Made by a program: the position numbers and the translations under genes. This document shows, in pieces, positions 25,868 to 37,457 of a stretch of DNA of 64,000 nucleotides; the first letter of the stretch is position 1; every line of letters starts with the position of its first letter. The notes beneath the pieces were generated by a model, which saw nothing but the letters and a program-made list of their open reading frames with translations, did no database searches and was not told where the DNA came from. Source of the DNA: Alisma plantago-aquatica. Taxonomy: Eukaryota; Streptophyta; Magnoliopsida; Alismatales; Alismataceae. The stretch lies in contig OY856410.1 in assembly GCA_963693085.1 (NCBI GenBank), positions 567,334,406 to 567,398,405 on the forward strand. The letters are read 5' to 3'.

Positions 25868-27985
25868 TGTAGGGAAATCAGGTGCAAATATAGGCAGCAG
25901 AAACAAAAATTAAATTGCCTATTTCCCAAGAACACCAAGATTGCGTCAACAATAATGTATCTAGGAAGTAAAGGTTGCAAGTCTATACCTGGTCCTAGAG
26001 AAATTTTAACGACATTACCCTTGTAGTAGTAGCTTCTTCTTCAGGAAGCATCATGCTTCTTTAGCAACAACAACACTCGAACTGCCATCTGCACTGGCCT
26101 CCTAATACAACACCACAGACAATGGTTGATGATTTCCTCCAACTGGAAGGCAATGGCCTCCCACCTCTAGAGTAGTCCACATGGACCATCACAAACTCCA
26201 TGTTATTCTACCAAAGACAACAAGAAGGGATTTTCCCCTTCTGTTAGCGTACTAGTAACTGACATGCTCTCCCACAACTAATCTCATTTGTTCCTTCCCT
26301 TGATATCCCTCCCTTTAATGGGTAGGACTTGCTTGGGCTCTCTATTGGTTACCAAAACTAGAGAGGACAACAATTGTCAGGGCCAATGATCCCAATTGTG
26401 TTTCTTAGGAAGCCCCTAGTACCTCTCTATTTATAGTAGAGGTCAGCTTCAAGGTTCCCAATTGGTGTGGGAGTAGAAGAGTTGAGAATCATGAATCTTA
26501 TAGAACTTGTGCAGCACAAAACACTCCTTTTCAAACCCAAATGGTTGTGTCATGAGCGAGACAATCATCTCTCTTAGTGAAACGATCATTTCACAAGTTT
26601 CCTATTCTAAATCAAATTGGTATTCAATGCCCGATTAATACTAAACATGACATCAACATCAATCCTTGTTCCAATCAAATTGGCAACTGAATCGAATGAC
26701 CTAGAAAATGAACTCGGTCATCTCACATAGTGAAATTGTCATTTCAAATTATGAGACAGTCATTTCAAAATTGAGATGGTCATTTCACTTATCCAATTCA
26801 GGCAAACTTCAACCAATATTGATTTGAATTGACCAGACAATCCAAGTGGTTGGTTCAACACTTGTACCAGTCAATTGGGAGTCCAATAAGTCAATTTTGA
26901 ACCTCGGTTGTTTAATTGAATACGTAAACACCTTTAGTATTCAATCCAAACATAATTCATAAATAAAATCCTTTAATCCAAGTGTATACTATGTGTCTAT
27001 AGGTCTAGAATTATGTTGGCAGTGAATGTTCATAACAAACTTATGACATCACAAGCAAAGAGTGGTGCCTAGTTACACATCATTGCTACCCAAGTAATTT
27101 GGAAAGTTGGAGAACAACTTCAACCTAAAATCTGTGATTAGTGTTACAGTGATCATATAGTTCCTTTGTCTTTGATATCTAGATTGAACTTGAAGCATGG
27201 AATCATCATCCTCTCAATGTTCAATCCATGTTCCTTGAACTAGAGCAGATTGTCTGAGATGCATGTAAGCTCACATGTCGCATATTGAATCACACCAGTA
27301 TGGCCATACATTTCTGAGTCTCAGTTATCAAGAGTTTGTGGATATCAAACTCCTATAGGAGGGACAAATCCCATCTACATCACTCACACTCAATCCCCAT
27401 CTATCACAACTACCCAATCATCACCTTTATGGTGATCCTTAATCAGGGCTACATTTGAGATGTCAAAGTATACCGAACGACATGTGATGAATGTAGTGAC
27501 TTCATGTCTAAGAACCAAAATCACCACTATCACTATGAGAGATGATTTTGACTACCATTCCATAGTATCCATGTATATTTCTCATGGTGGGTCTGTCTAA
27601 TATGTTGTTCTCTAACATGTACATGCGTGCTTGACTTGATATCACATATCATGACTAATGAGACTCTTTCATCAGTCAACACACACTCTAGTCTTATGTA
27701 TTATTGTTGTCTATTTTACTTCCAAAGTAATGTCGGACTAGGGACATAACAAGAATATATGTACTCTTAACATATGTATGATCTCCTTATTCAGGTCATG
27801 TACTTGAAGACATACACCATCGAGTAACATCATTATTCAAACATCTATTTACATCGATATCATCATCCCATCACTGAGACAAAGATAAAACACAGAATTA
27901 CCTTTATTATTATTATTATCAAATTAGGTATTTAATCCACATCCCAATCATCATATGATTGTCTCTCTGGGCATACATACCAACA
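25868..27985 (-). mobile_element. 5' LTR of the minus-strand copia element
   Basis: 2118 bases, TGTAGGG...CCAACA on the plus strand, that is TGTTGG...CCCTACA in the element's own sense. A minus-strand TATAAATA is at 26428-26435. Phrases such as ATGAGACAGTCATTTC recur at 26510-26800. The bases outside its right end are GATAT. Confidence 0.88.
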
Positions 27986-28741
27986 GATATAGGGTTTGTA
28001 TTTGGATAAAGACAAACATGAATCTCTTGAAGTGTTCAAAGGAGATTATAAATGAAGTGTAATTTTGATAAAAGTATTAAGAAACTTTGATATGATCAAA
28101 TGTTGAAATACTTTACATCAATAGTTGGAGGACCTTATGGAAGGACTTTGATAGTGTATCACAAGTCAAATCCACCTAAAACATGATGATGTATTAGAAA
28201 GAAGGAATGACATCCTGATGGATCATGATGTGATTATAATTTAATCAAATTTTATAATATCCTCATGGGTATGCACTTTATACTAAAACAATGTACTATG
28301 TAAAATGATTTAAAAGACATCATATAAGATATGACATGGAATATCCCGATATGTTTGAAGGATTGAAACCTACATAAAGAAAAAAGTTTCATTGAAAAGG
28401 TTTGTCCAAAAACCATAATTTTTTGAATGCTACCTATAATCCCAAACCGACAACAAAATGTTGGTTTCTAGGATAACTGAGTTCCAACAAAATCAGTGGG
28501 AGCAGGAGTAGAACTCGAAAGGTTCGAGGTCAACACGGAGGTACAATGGAATAAAGAGAATTACAAGTTGTTGTGTAATCTCAAATTCCTTATGTAACAC
28601 ATAACTCATAGTTATAGTAAGAACATATCTAAGATTTAAAAATTGTGAATCCTATAACTTAGATAATTTAAGAGTTGGACATAAGATGATGAGTCAACAA
28701 ATAAACTAGAAGCTATTAAGATCCAAAATTTGAGAAATGGT
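27986..28741 (+). pseudogene. Copia integrase/RT scrap, plus strand
   Basis: Plus-strand text such as DKHESLEVFKGD, DVLERRNDILMD and the DNA around 28690-28740 matches, in reverse orientation, the integrase-RT region of the neighbouring minus-strand element (about 22190-23000). It is therefore a fragment of a second copy of the same family. It is cut on the left by the LTR ending at 27985 and on the right by the chromovirus LTR. Frames are broken throughout. Confidence 0.72.
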
Positions 28742-30564
28742 TGTCACGACAGTTACCAAACCGATAATCAAATTAAGCAGAATTAAACATTAGCAGCGGA
28801 TTACTAAAAATCACTCAAAATTAAAACCATTTTCAAATAGATCCATTTCCAGGAAACTCTTATAACAAGAACCAAAATATTATATATACATTCTGGTCCA
28901 CAAAGTACATACAATGTACCTTCTCTTCTCGAGGATTACATACAACAGTTGCCTTGTTAAATCTACACATAAGCAAAATAAAACCTTGAGGCATTCAATG
29001 CCAAAATCTTAGATCGATCATAAAAGCACTAACTATTAACTCCAAGGACCTGTGAGTATAGAGACGACACATATGACTCATATCTACAAGACATGACAGT
29101 CAGTATCTCCACCTAGGATTTTATTGTTGTTCCTGATGCTGTTGTCTTTCGCCTGGTGTATGGTTCCTGCCTCCTCGTCTGCATCCACCTAAGAATGTTG
29201 GTGACCAATGGAGTGAGACCCATGTCCCAGCGAGAGATATAAATCTCCGCCATAAATATTATTATTGCAGATAAACAGTAATAAACTGAACAGAGGAATC
29301 TCTATTGAAAAGTAGGACTTAATCAATATTAAGAAGAACAGAGAAATATCATCTATATTAAGCTATAAATGATAAAGTAGTAAATCATCTATTCATTTTA
29401 ATAAGGAATATGAAGAACATGTATAATATTTATCCATTTAGGATACAATAAGCAATCTAACATCAATCAATGATTTCCGTATTTCATCCTTAAGAAAATA
29501 TGCTACACGACTGATTACATTTTACAATCACACTTATGCCCTGAGGAATTGAGCACTACTGCTCAAATCCAACCTTCAAAGGATGAGTCAGACTCCTCGA
29601 TCTCATCCGTCTCGGTCAGTGTGAGACCACAAGCAGGACCAAAGTCTCTTTCTTAAGTGACCTCGGTCATAGGGTTAGCTCCCATAGGCTACCCTTTCTC
29701 TAGCCCGCCTTGGTACAGGTCCCGACGCTAGTAAATTTGAGCCATGGGCCAGTTCACCGTGCTCCCTAAGCCATGAACACATTCATGCTCCATCACACTG
29801 ATCCATGGGTATGTTCACCATGCTCTTAAACATATCTTGAGTCTACAACCGAAGTTGCACTCTAATCCTCCTATTTTCAGCTAGGAGAAACTCTACATAT
29901 TCAACAATATACGCTCCAGATTAACCAGCAGGAGAACCCATTTCACCATCACCAGCTACTGACGATGATGGATCTAGGGCTAGGGCACTACATTATAATA
30001 TTCCACTTGATTATTTAAGTACATTGCCATATTCTTTTAGCATCAATTGAGATTTCAAACATGAATTATTATGACAAATGCTACAAAGAAACATGTAATA
30101 CTTCTATCAAGTGCTTTTCAAAACTTTATAAAACATTGGGATCTCAATCCCTTATCTCATTACTGGGAATTCACATCCCTCAACAATACCATCATCATGT
30201 TTACTGAATCTGGTTATTCAAACCCTTAGTTCATCACTGAACATGGTTACCACTATTAGGTAACTATTACCACTAGGTCATTTGACTAAGGTATTCATGA
30301 TACTTTTTACACAAGCATCTCACATAGATCCCCAGGAAAATTCAACTTCTTGTCACCTCTCACTAGGCAACAAATTAAATAATGGCTCACAAGGCCCATT
30401 AACATCATAGCTCATATCTGGTTATGCTCATCATCTCATGATACCTGCATGGTTAGTATACTTGATAACAACCATATCAATTACATATCAACATTATGCA
30501 ATACAAAGATAACATCACTATTCCCTCATTAGGGTTAAGGTTTTACATCTTTATCAATTAGGGT

Positions 30565-30775
30565 TTCACATAACATCACCCTATATTAGGGTTTCACATA
30601 ACATCACCCTATATTAGGGTTCCACATAACATCACCCTATATTAGGGTTTCACATAACATCACCCTATATTAGGGTTTCACATAACATAACCCTATATTA
30701 GGGTTCCACATAACATCACCATATATTAGGGATTCACATAACATCTCCCTATATTAGGGTTTCTCAACCCAAACT
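30565..30775. repeat. 28-bp tandem repeat with telomere-like core
   Basis: About seven copies of a 28-bp unit whose two parts are ATTAGGGTTTCACATAAC and ATCACCCTAT. The units hold ATTAGGGTTT (plant telomere repeat is TTTAGGG), and CCCTAT|ATTAGGG at each unit boundary forms a short inverted repeat. More TTAGGG motifs follow to 30860. Confidence 0.9.
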
Positions 30776-31164
30776 TAAAATTAGGGTTAGGGTTTCTCAT
30801 TCTCCATTGTTTAGGGTTTTATGATTACCTCATTAATCCAAACCCTAAATCAGTGCTTCCACATATCTTGGAGCACATAACATTATTTAAGTATTAAATC
30901 ATACTTATCATTGTTCCATGTACTAGGAACACACATCACCATCATACCTTATTTAGTTGACTTAACCTTTCACTAAGTACATGCACCTATGCTTACCATA
31001 GTGTATTGAGTTTATTACTTTCATAGGCATAAAGTGATAATCACTCTAACTACACTAATCACCCAAGTACTATAGAGGTACTTCCATTGAAATCAACCTT
31101 GAGATACTCTTCAACCACCTATGAGGTTATTAGTACTTACATGGTTTGAATCAATTGGACCTTC

Positions 31165-31760
31165 AAATAGTTTAGACCAATTTAACCTTCAAACGGTTTG
31201 GCCCTAAACCTTCAAACGGTTTGAGACCGTTTAGACCTTCAAACGGTCTGGTCCTAAACCTTCAAACAGTTTGATACCATTTAGACCTTCAAACGGTCTG
31301 GTCCTAAACCTTCAAACGGTTTGGGACCGTTTAGACCTTCAAACGGTCTGGTACTAAACCTTCAAACAGTTTGGGACCGTTTAGACCTTCAAACGATCTG
31401 AAGATTGATTAACCCTAAACGGTTTGAGACCATTTGATCCTCAAATGGTTTGAAATCATTTGGTCCTTAAATAGTTTAAGACCATTAGGTCAATTCAGAG
31501 ATGAAACCGTTTAAACCTAAAATTAGGGTTTTGACATCAATTGTTCTAGGGTTTTGAAACAAATTGAGTTCGAAACATTTTGAAATTGTTTGGCCATACA
31601 AGGTTGAGACCATGTGGACTAGATTAGGTTGAAACCATTAGACCTTTACTCATTCTTGAAACTGTTTAGCCTCTAATGATTTGAAACCGTTTGACCTCTA
31701 ACGGTTTTGAAACCGTTTGGTCACCAAACAGTTTGAAACTATTTTCTCTCTAACAGTTTG
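31165..31760. repeat. AAACGGT/ACCGTTT phrase array in the chromovirus LTR
   Basis: More than ten phrases of the type CTTCAAACGGT followed by TTGGGACCGTTTAG. The best copies form a 7-bp inverted repeat (AAACGGT-ttggg-ACCGTTT). The array erodes to the right. The same core appears in the unrelated Athila-like LTR at 33450-34025. Confidence 0.88.
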
Positions 31761-33163
31761 ATGTCGTTTGACCATTAAAAATTGAAACCGTTTGTTTTTG
31801 GTATTCTTGAGGTGTGTGCTAAGTTGAATTCATCATCATCAAGCTTCAGACCTCCAAATTCTATTGTCATATATATGATGAATTCAACAATTATTCAATA
31901 AGAAAATAAAAGATCAACATATGATGAGAAATTGAAATCAATAATAACATTGATGGGTTCAACTTATATAACCCACCTTCAAAGTAGCTTCAAAGCTTCA
32001 AACTTCTCGTCTCTAATGGTGAAAGAAGATACTTCAACTATCCAAGGTTCATTTCCAACTCTTTGGATGCAAAAGATAGCCAAGGTTGAGCATTGGATGG
32101 AAGAGAGAAGAAAATGAGTGTTGAAATCCGATTTCAACCATCAATTCAAGGTTGAAGATGATCATGGAGCTTACCTTCAGCTTGGGTAAAGTTTTAATCC
32201 TATTCCTAAGCTCCTTGGTCGTCAGCCAAAGCAAGGAAAGAAAGTGGTTTGCAAAAATAGCCTTTCAAGTAAGGAGAAAATCAAGTACATATAATTGATT
32301 TTCTAGGAGAGAGAAAGTAAGAGGAAAATCTTCAACTCCCATTCTAGGTGCTACATGCCCCATACACTTCCTTTCTTCTGAAGCCAACTTCCTTGCCCTC
32401 AATATCCTCTCAATTATCCTTGAATTAAAAGCAACCACTTAAGCACCTTAATCATTATAATACTATTATCCATTTTTAGTGGACATTACTTTTTAATTAA
32501 CAAATGTGAGTGGATTTCTTCACCTACTTATGATATTTCAGTGCCACTCAAAGCATTTGGACGTCCTCCCACTATAGGATTTCAACCACAGCCTTTTTAG
32601 TTGATGGGCACTTCAATTAATATATTTATTTTTGCTACACAATAAATTAGGGTTTTCAATCATGCTTAAATCTTGATTGTTTTATTATCAAGATTATCTC
32701 TCCTCAAAGGTAGTTCAAAAAATTTGCCCCTTTCTATTTATTTTCTCTAAATGATTCCAAGAAATATTAGGGACACTCTTGAAGTGGTATTTTACATATT
32801 CAACCCTAGATTTTGGGTAATTTGCAAATTACACCAAAAGTAACATTCAATACACAAGCATTACTCCAACAAGCTCCTTCTTAGAACTTAGGCTTCCACA
32901 AGCCATACCTTAGCATCATTCTCATTCTTATGATGATAAAACACTTGAGAAACATTTATTATGTAACCCCTTAAATTGGATAAATTGCACTTTAGTCCAA
33001 AATAAGCAAATATTGCTTCAACATTATTCAAATAGGACCAAAATTGAAACATAAGCTCTCCTTTAGTCTTAATTACTTTTCAAAATATAAAGACAAGAAT
33101 CTAAATGACTTATTTAAGCAAAACTCCTAGGGTTAAGGCATAACCTAGGTCAGGGATGTTACA

Positions 33164-33262
33164 ATTATCCACCCCTAACAAGGATTTCGCCCACAAAATC
33201 ATCAAGAGAAAAGAGAAGGGCACTTCCTCCTCATCTCTTCCTCCAGCTCCCACGTAGCTTCT
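33164..33262 (-). pseudogene. Chromovirus pol C terminus and polypurine tract
   Basis: The minus strand encodes EATWELEEEMRRKCPSLF followed by a stop, the usual last residues of a chromovirus integrase/chromodomain protein. Then GGGCGAAATCC and TTGTTAGGGGTGG lead to the LTR; the latter is the polypurine tract. The gene is cut at 33262, where the Athila-like LTR starts, so the rest of the chromovirus should resume to the right of this window. Confidence 0.82.
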
Positions 33263-33449
33263 TGATAACCTCCCATTTTGTGATTTATCTTAATAGTTTT
33301 CCTCAGTTTTCCATACTCTTTCTCAGATAAATTAGATAGAATCCTTAACTTTCTTCCTTTATTGCAAATATACCATTGGACTAACTTTTCTCCTTTTTAT
33401 TCTTATAGAAAAACACAAAAAACCCACAAAAGTCCCAAATGAACCCAAG

Positions 33450-34025
33450 ACCGTTTGGAGACCAAACGGTCCCAAGACTGTTTGGAGACCAATCGGTCCC
33501 GAGACCACATAAAGCCAACCGGTCCTGAGACCGCATGGAGTTACACGTTCTCGAGACCGCATAAAACCAAACGGTCCTGAGACCGTGCAAAGCCAAACGG
33601 TCCCAAGACCGCATGGAGTTACACGGTCCCGAGACCGCATAAAACCAAATGGTCCTGAGACCGTGCAAAGCCAAACGGTCCCGAGACCGCATGGAGTTAC
33701 ACGGTCCCAAACCTGCATAAAACCAAACGGTCCCAAGAGCGTGCAAAGCCAAATGGTCCCAAGACCGCATGGAGTTACACGGTCCTGAGACCGCATAAAA
33801 TCAACCGGTCCCATGATCGTGCAAAGCCAAACGGTCCTGAGACCGCATGGAATTACACAGTCTCGAGACCGTACAAAACCACATGATCCCAAGGTTGAAT
33901 AAAGGCAAATGATTTTGAGACCGCGAGAGTCCAAACGGTTTTGAAACCGTGAGATTCCAAACAGTCTCAGAACCCAAATGGTTTTCAGGACCATTTGAGC
34001 CCAAAACTGACCAAACCGTTTGGAC
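33450..34025. repeat. 26-bp phrase array with CGGTC-CCGA-GACCG dyads
   Basis: Three different 26-bp phrases (one begins CATAAAACCAAACGG, one TGCAAAGCCAAACGG, one CATGGAGTTACACGG), each ending in TCCCGAGACCG, alternate to give a 78-bp higher unit. Each phrase contains a 5-bp inverted repeat, CGGTC-CCGA-GACCG. Because 78 is a multiple of three, frames stay open on both strands. The same array is at 63291-63905 in the 3' LTR. Confidence 0.93.
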
Positions 34026-34038
34026 TTCACTCAAAGCC

Positions 34039-34048
34039 TATAAATAAG
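34039..34048 (+). promoter_or_regulatory. TATA box of the 5' LTR
   Basis: TATAAATAAG lies about 15 bases after the end of the dyad array and is preserved in the 3' LTR at 63924-63933. This fits the U3/R promoter for the genomic RNA. Confidence 0.75.
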
Positions 34049-35269
34049 ACCCAAAGGGTCCTCTCAAGCTATCAAGTTTCAGACATCCAGAGGCTTCTTC
34101 TATTGCTCTAGAGCCATTCCATCCTTCATCCACCGCCCTGAGGCTGCCGGTCTGAGATCCATACTCCACCTCCAAGCTACTTTCTCTCTCATCAACAAAG
34201 AAGGTGGGAAGAGGAGGTTTCGTCATCAAGCAAGCTACGAAGTGTGAAGATCGTCACTCTCTCTCTCTCCAAGGGGTTGACCTTCCTCCCTCCTTTATGG
34301 GGATGATGCTCTCTCTCTCTTCTCGCCTCCTTCTTTTTCCTTGCCATGAGCGAGTAGTCTCATACACTAGGGTGCAGGGAGTAGCCCCGCTACCCATGTT
34401 TTCATATTATGCAATGTAATTCATAAGTTTGCAATAGAGTTATGCTTTCTTTTGAGTTCAACATCGATTGTTTAATGAATGCTTGTTGCTTGATCACCAA
34501 CTTGTGTTATCCATTATCTTTTAGTATGAATTGTCTACGTTTGTACTACTAGATTTGAATCTCAATTGAATGTTGGTTCTTAATTCATGTAGACACCATG
34601 CATTTGTTTTGGTATCTAGGAGTGTATTTCAAGAAGTGGAGTAAACACACTTCCATCGTTGTACTTTCATACTATGAAATGGAATCGGTGGATGTATGAA
34701 AGTACAATCTTGATAAGTCGAGGAATACACTTTGCGAAGGGAATGATGTAATGTAAGTGACCATTCATTCAGGGATGGCTGGCATTGAAACATTCCCACG
34801 CTTCTCATAGTTAGTTCTCTGAAAGGAAGCTAAGTCTACAAAGATACTAACTGTTTAGACTCTTATTGCATGTTATGTTACTATGTTGCATGTTTTGATC
34901 CATGTGTAGTGGCGGTGAAAGCCGATCACATCCTAGTGGTTTCTTATCATTGTTAACAACCTTAAGTTTACTCTCTTGCATTTATTTTACTTGCACTTAG
35001 TTTAAAACAACCAAATCAAATTGTTGATCTAGATACCAACTATTAAGGAGTTAAGTGAAATTCTAACATTTTCCATCTTGTTGCTATCTACAAGATCGTT
35101 GTCCTGTGGATTCGACCCTTAACTATACTACGATAAGACTTCCACGTATCTTAGCATACATGGGTGGAGTTTTAACCTAGTATAAGCAAGGCTAAACCTA
35201 AAGACTTACTATCTTTAGGATTTTTAGTGATGCATGCAATTCCACGCTAGTGGAAACTCCATCAAAAAT

Positions 35270-35287
35270 TGGCACCGTTGCCGGGGA
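35270..35287 (+). other. tRNA-Asp primer binding site
   Basis: TGGCACCGTTGCCGGGGA, one base from a perfect match to the complement of the plant tRNA-Asp 3' end, five bases inside the LTR. This is the usual primer in Athila elements. Confidence 0.95.
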
Positions 35288-35438
35288 CAACAGAACATTT
35301 TAATTTCATTTGGCATCTTGCTAGTTGGTTAGGGTTTTACACTTTTTCTTCAATATTACTCCATACTCTCTTGATTTCATCATATCTCCTGCATCATTTA
35401 AAAGTGTGTTTCTACCTCTACTCAGGTAGAAGACGTGT

Positions 35439-37400
35439 ATGCAAGCAACGCATAATCTCAGATTCTCCCCTGATCCAGAGTATGACTCTGAGGTAGAGAT
35501 AAGTTTCCACCGCCGCATTAGACTTAATCACCAAAGAGCCAGACAAATGGATGAAGATCAATGCCAAGCTACACTAGTGATGGAAAGGGTCAACGATGCC
35601 ATAGTAGCTCAGCGAGCGCAACTCATTGCCGACACACGCACCCAAGTTCAGGATGTAGTACGGGTTGAAGAGCAAGCTCATATCCATGCTGAGAATGAAG
35701 CAGCAAGGGCTGCTGCTCAACTTTTGGTACGAAGCAAGCAACTACGGGACTATGTTGTCCCCAAAAACTATGAAGACAACCATCCAGTCCAACCACCACC
35801 CATCGACACTCCTAATTTTGAGATTAGGACGCAATGGATCCAAATAATGTAGGGCATCTCATTCTCTGGAAGTGTCGGAGATGACTGCATGGACCATTTG
35901 AAGAGGTTCAAAGCTCTTTGTAGGCTGGTACCACAAGTTGGGACAACCATGGATTCAATCATGCTCAGACTCTTTAATTTTACTCTATCTAGAAGAGCAC
36001 TAAGCTGGTATAATTCTTTGGATGGGGAATCAATCACCACCTGGGCTCCCCTAGAAGAGACGTTCTTGGAGAAATTCTTCCCTCCCTCACTAACTTACCA
36101 AATTAGAGGGCAAATCAACCAATTCCTTCAACTACCAGGAGATTCACTGGCTGACTCATGGGAAAGTTTCAAAGAACTCTTGCGGAAATGCCCTCACCAT
36201 GGAATTTCACAAAATCAACTAATAGAAACTTTTTACAGGGGAGTAAGTGATGAAATTAAAAAGTTCTTAGATTCCTCATCTAGAGGAAACTTTATGAGAC
36301 AAAACTATGAAGATGCCTGGAGGATCGTCACTCTCAGAGCAAAAAATCAATCCAATTGGGGGAGGGCGACCACAGGAGGAGTTCTAAAGGTTTGTAAAGT
36401 TGAAGAATCTATGGAAATGAAAGCCATAGCCGAAGCCTTGAAAACAATAGCCAATAAACAACAAGCCCTCGAAGCATCATTTGGGGAATATGATAGAAAG
36501 AAGAACCCCCAACAAGTTAAAGCGACCACAGGAACTTGCGAGGCCTGTCATGCATCAAATCATCCCACATTGTCATGTAGTCTTCTGTACAATGTAATGA
36601 TGGATTTGCAACCACCTCAACCGCAGTATGAACCGATCATTGAACATCCATAGGATCAAATGCCAGAACAAGTAAATTCCATTCATTCCATACCAGGACA
36701 AGATTACTACAATCCAAATCAACTAAGAAATCATCATGGCTTCCAATATGGAAACTCTGCGGGGATTGCTAACCCGCAACATCAAACACAAGGTGGATCC
36801 TCCAATAGACTACCACCTGGATTTCAAAGCAACTTAAACCAAAACCAAGGAAATCTTAGAAACAACCTACAGAGATCCAACTACCAAAGAAATCCCTCCG
36901 CCTACTATCAATATACCCATCCTCCTCTTCACCCACAATTACCTCCTTAGCTGTAGTAATCGCAACAACCTCAGTTAACACCACCTCCACAACAACCACT
37001 TCCAGGGCAGCAACAACTCACTCAATTTCAACAGAAAAATACCCCTTCCCAGCCAACAGACGAGATGACTATGATTAGGCAGATGTTACAGTCACAACAA
37101 ACCATGCTCGCTAATCAGCAAGCTCAGTAGAAGGTTGTGGAGGCTCAACTAGCACAAACTGCTGCCCAATTGAAACCACCAGCAGGTACTTTTACTGGTC
37201 AACCGGAGTCGAACCCAAGACACGATCAAAATAGACTAGAGCAATTGAATGTCATCACTACAAGATCTAGTCATGTCTTTCATGAAGCTATGAGGATCAC
37301 TCATGATGATGATGATACACCTGTCTTTACTCCAAATGCAAACCCAAATCTAGGAACTAAGAAATCTGCGGAGACTGTAAAAGGCTAAGAAAAGGAACAA
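35439..37400 (+). pseudogene. Athila-type gag (stops, no frameshift)
   Basis: One continuous frame from the ATG at 35439. An N-terminal charged, Ala/Gln-rich segment is followed by the capsid core at 35889-36330 (DHLKRFKALC, LFNFTLSRRALSWYNSL, EKFFPPSLTYQIRGQI, SWESFKELLRKCPHHGI), which is the classic Athila Gag signature. A zinc knuckle, CEACHASNHPTLSC, with all four ligands lies at 36537-36578, then a Pro/Gln-rich stretch. Stops occur at 35850, 36651, 36948, 36954, 36957, near 37128 and 37386. Several sit in Gln-rich runs where CAG or CAA would be expected. Gag would package the RNA; this copy cannot make it whole. Confidence 0.88.
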
Positions 37401-37457
37401 GCTCCCAAAGAGCCAGAAATTCCTCAATATAAACCTAGGATACCATATCCAGGAAGA

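Larger units (their letters stand above)
18756..27985 (-). mobile_element. Decayed Ty1/copia element, minus strand
   Basis: The 5' LTR is 25868-27985 and the primer site 25854-25866; gag, integrase and RT-RNase H remnants run down to about 20840; a purine tract at 20681-20694 precedes the 3' LTR. The 3' LTR lacks about 190 bases at its outer end, so the left target duplication is gone. Domain order (gag, integrase, RT, RNase H) is that of Ty1/copia. All frames are heavily mutated. Confidence 0.85.
28742..33163 (-). mobile_element. 4.4-kb 3' LTR of a Tekay/Del-type chromovirus
   Basis: On the minus strand it begins TGTAACATCCCTGACC at 33163, directly after a purine tract and the end of a chromovirus pol gene, and appears to end ...CTGTCGTGACA at 28742, where copia coding sequence resumes. 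At 4422 bases it is long even for this lineage, whose LTRs are known to reach several kilobases. It contains two unusual tandem arrays (30565-30775 and 31165-31760). The other LTR would lie beyond the Athila-like element, outside the window, so the exact left end is inferred from the copia homology breaking off there. Confidence 0.72.
33263..35264 (+). mobile_element. 5' LTR of the Athila-like element
   Basis: 2002 bases starting TGATAACCTCCC and ending ACTCCATCA. The start matches 63123 onward, including array, TATA box and the bases after it. U3 is dominated by the dyad array (33450-34025). Confidence 0.9.

Noticed and set aside
30565..30860. True telomere or subtelomere
   Set aside because: The repeat unit is 28 bp with only one telomere-like heptamer each, and it lies in the middle of an LTR with retroelements on both sides.
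33450..34025. CRISPR-like array of palindromic repeats
   Set aside because: The phrases are contiguous, diverged from one another and lack unique spacers. They sit in U3 of a plant LTR and recur in the partner LTR.
33359..34030. 223-codon repetitive open frame on the minus strand (with a twin at 63220-63915) rich in Arg, Pro, Cys and Gly
   Set aside because: The 78-bp repeat unit is a multiple of three, so frames stay open on both strands. It lies in the LTR upstream of the TATA box and has no start context or family match.
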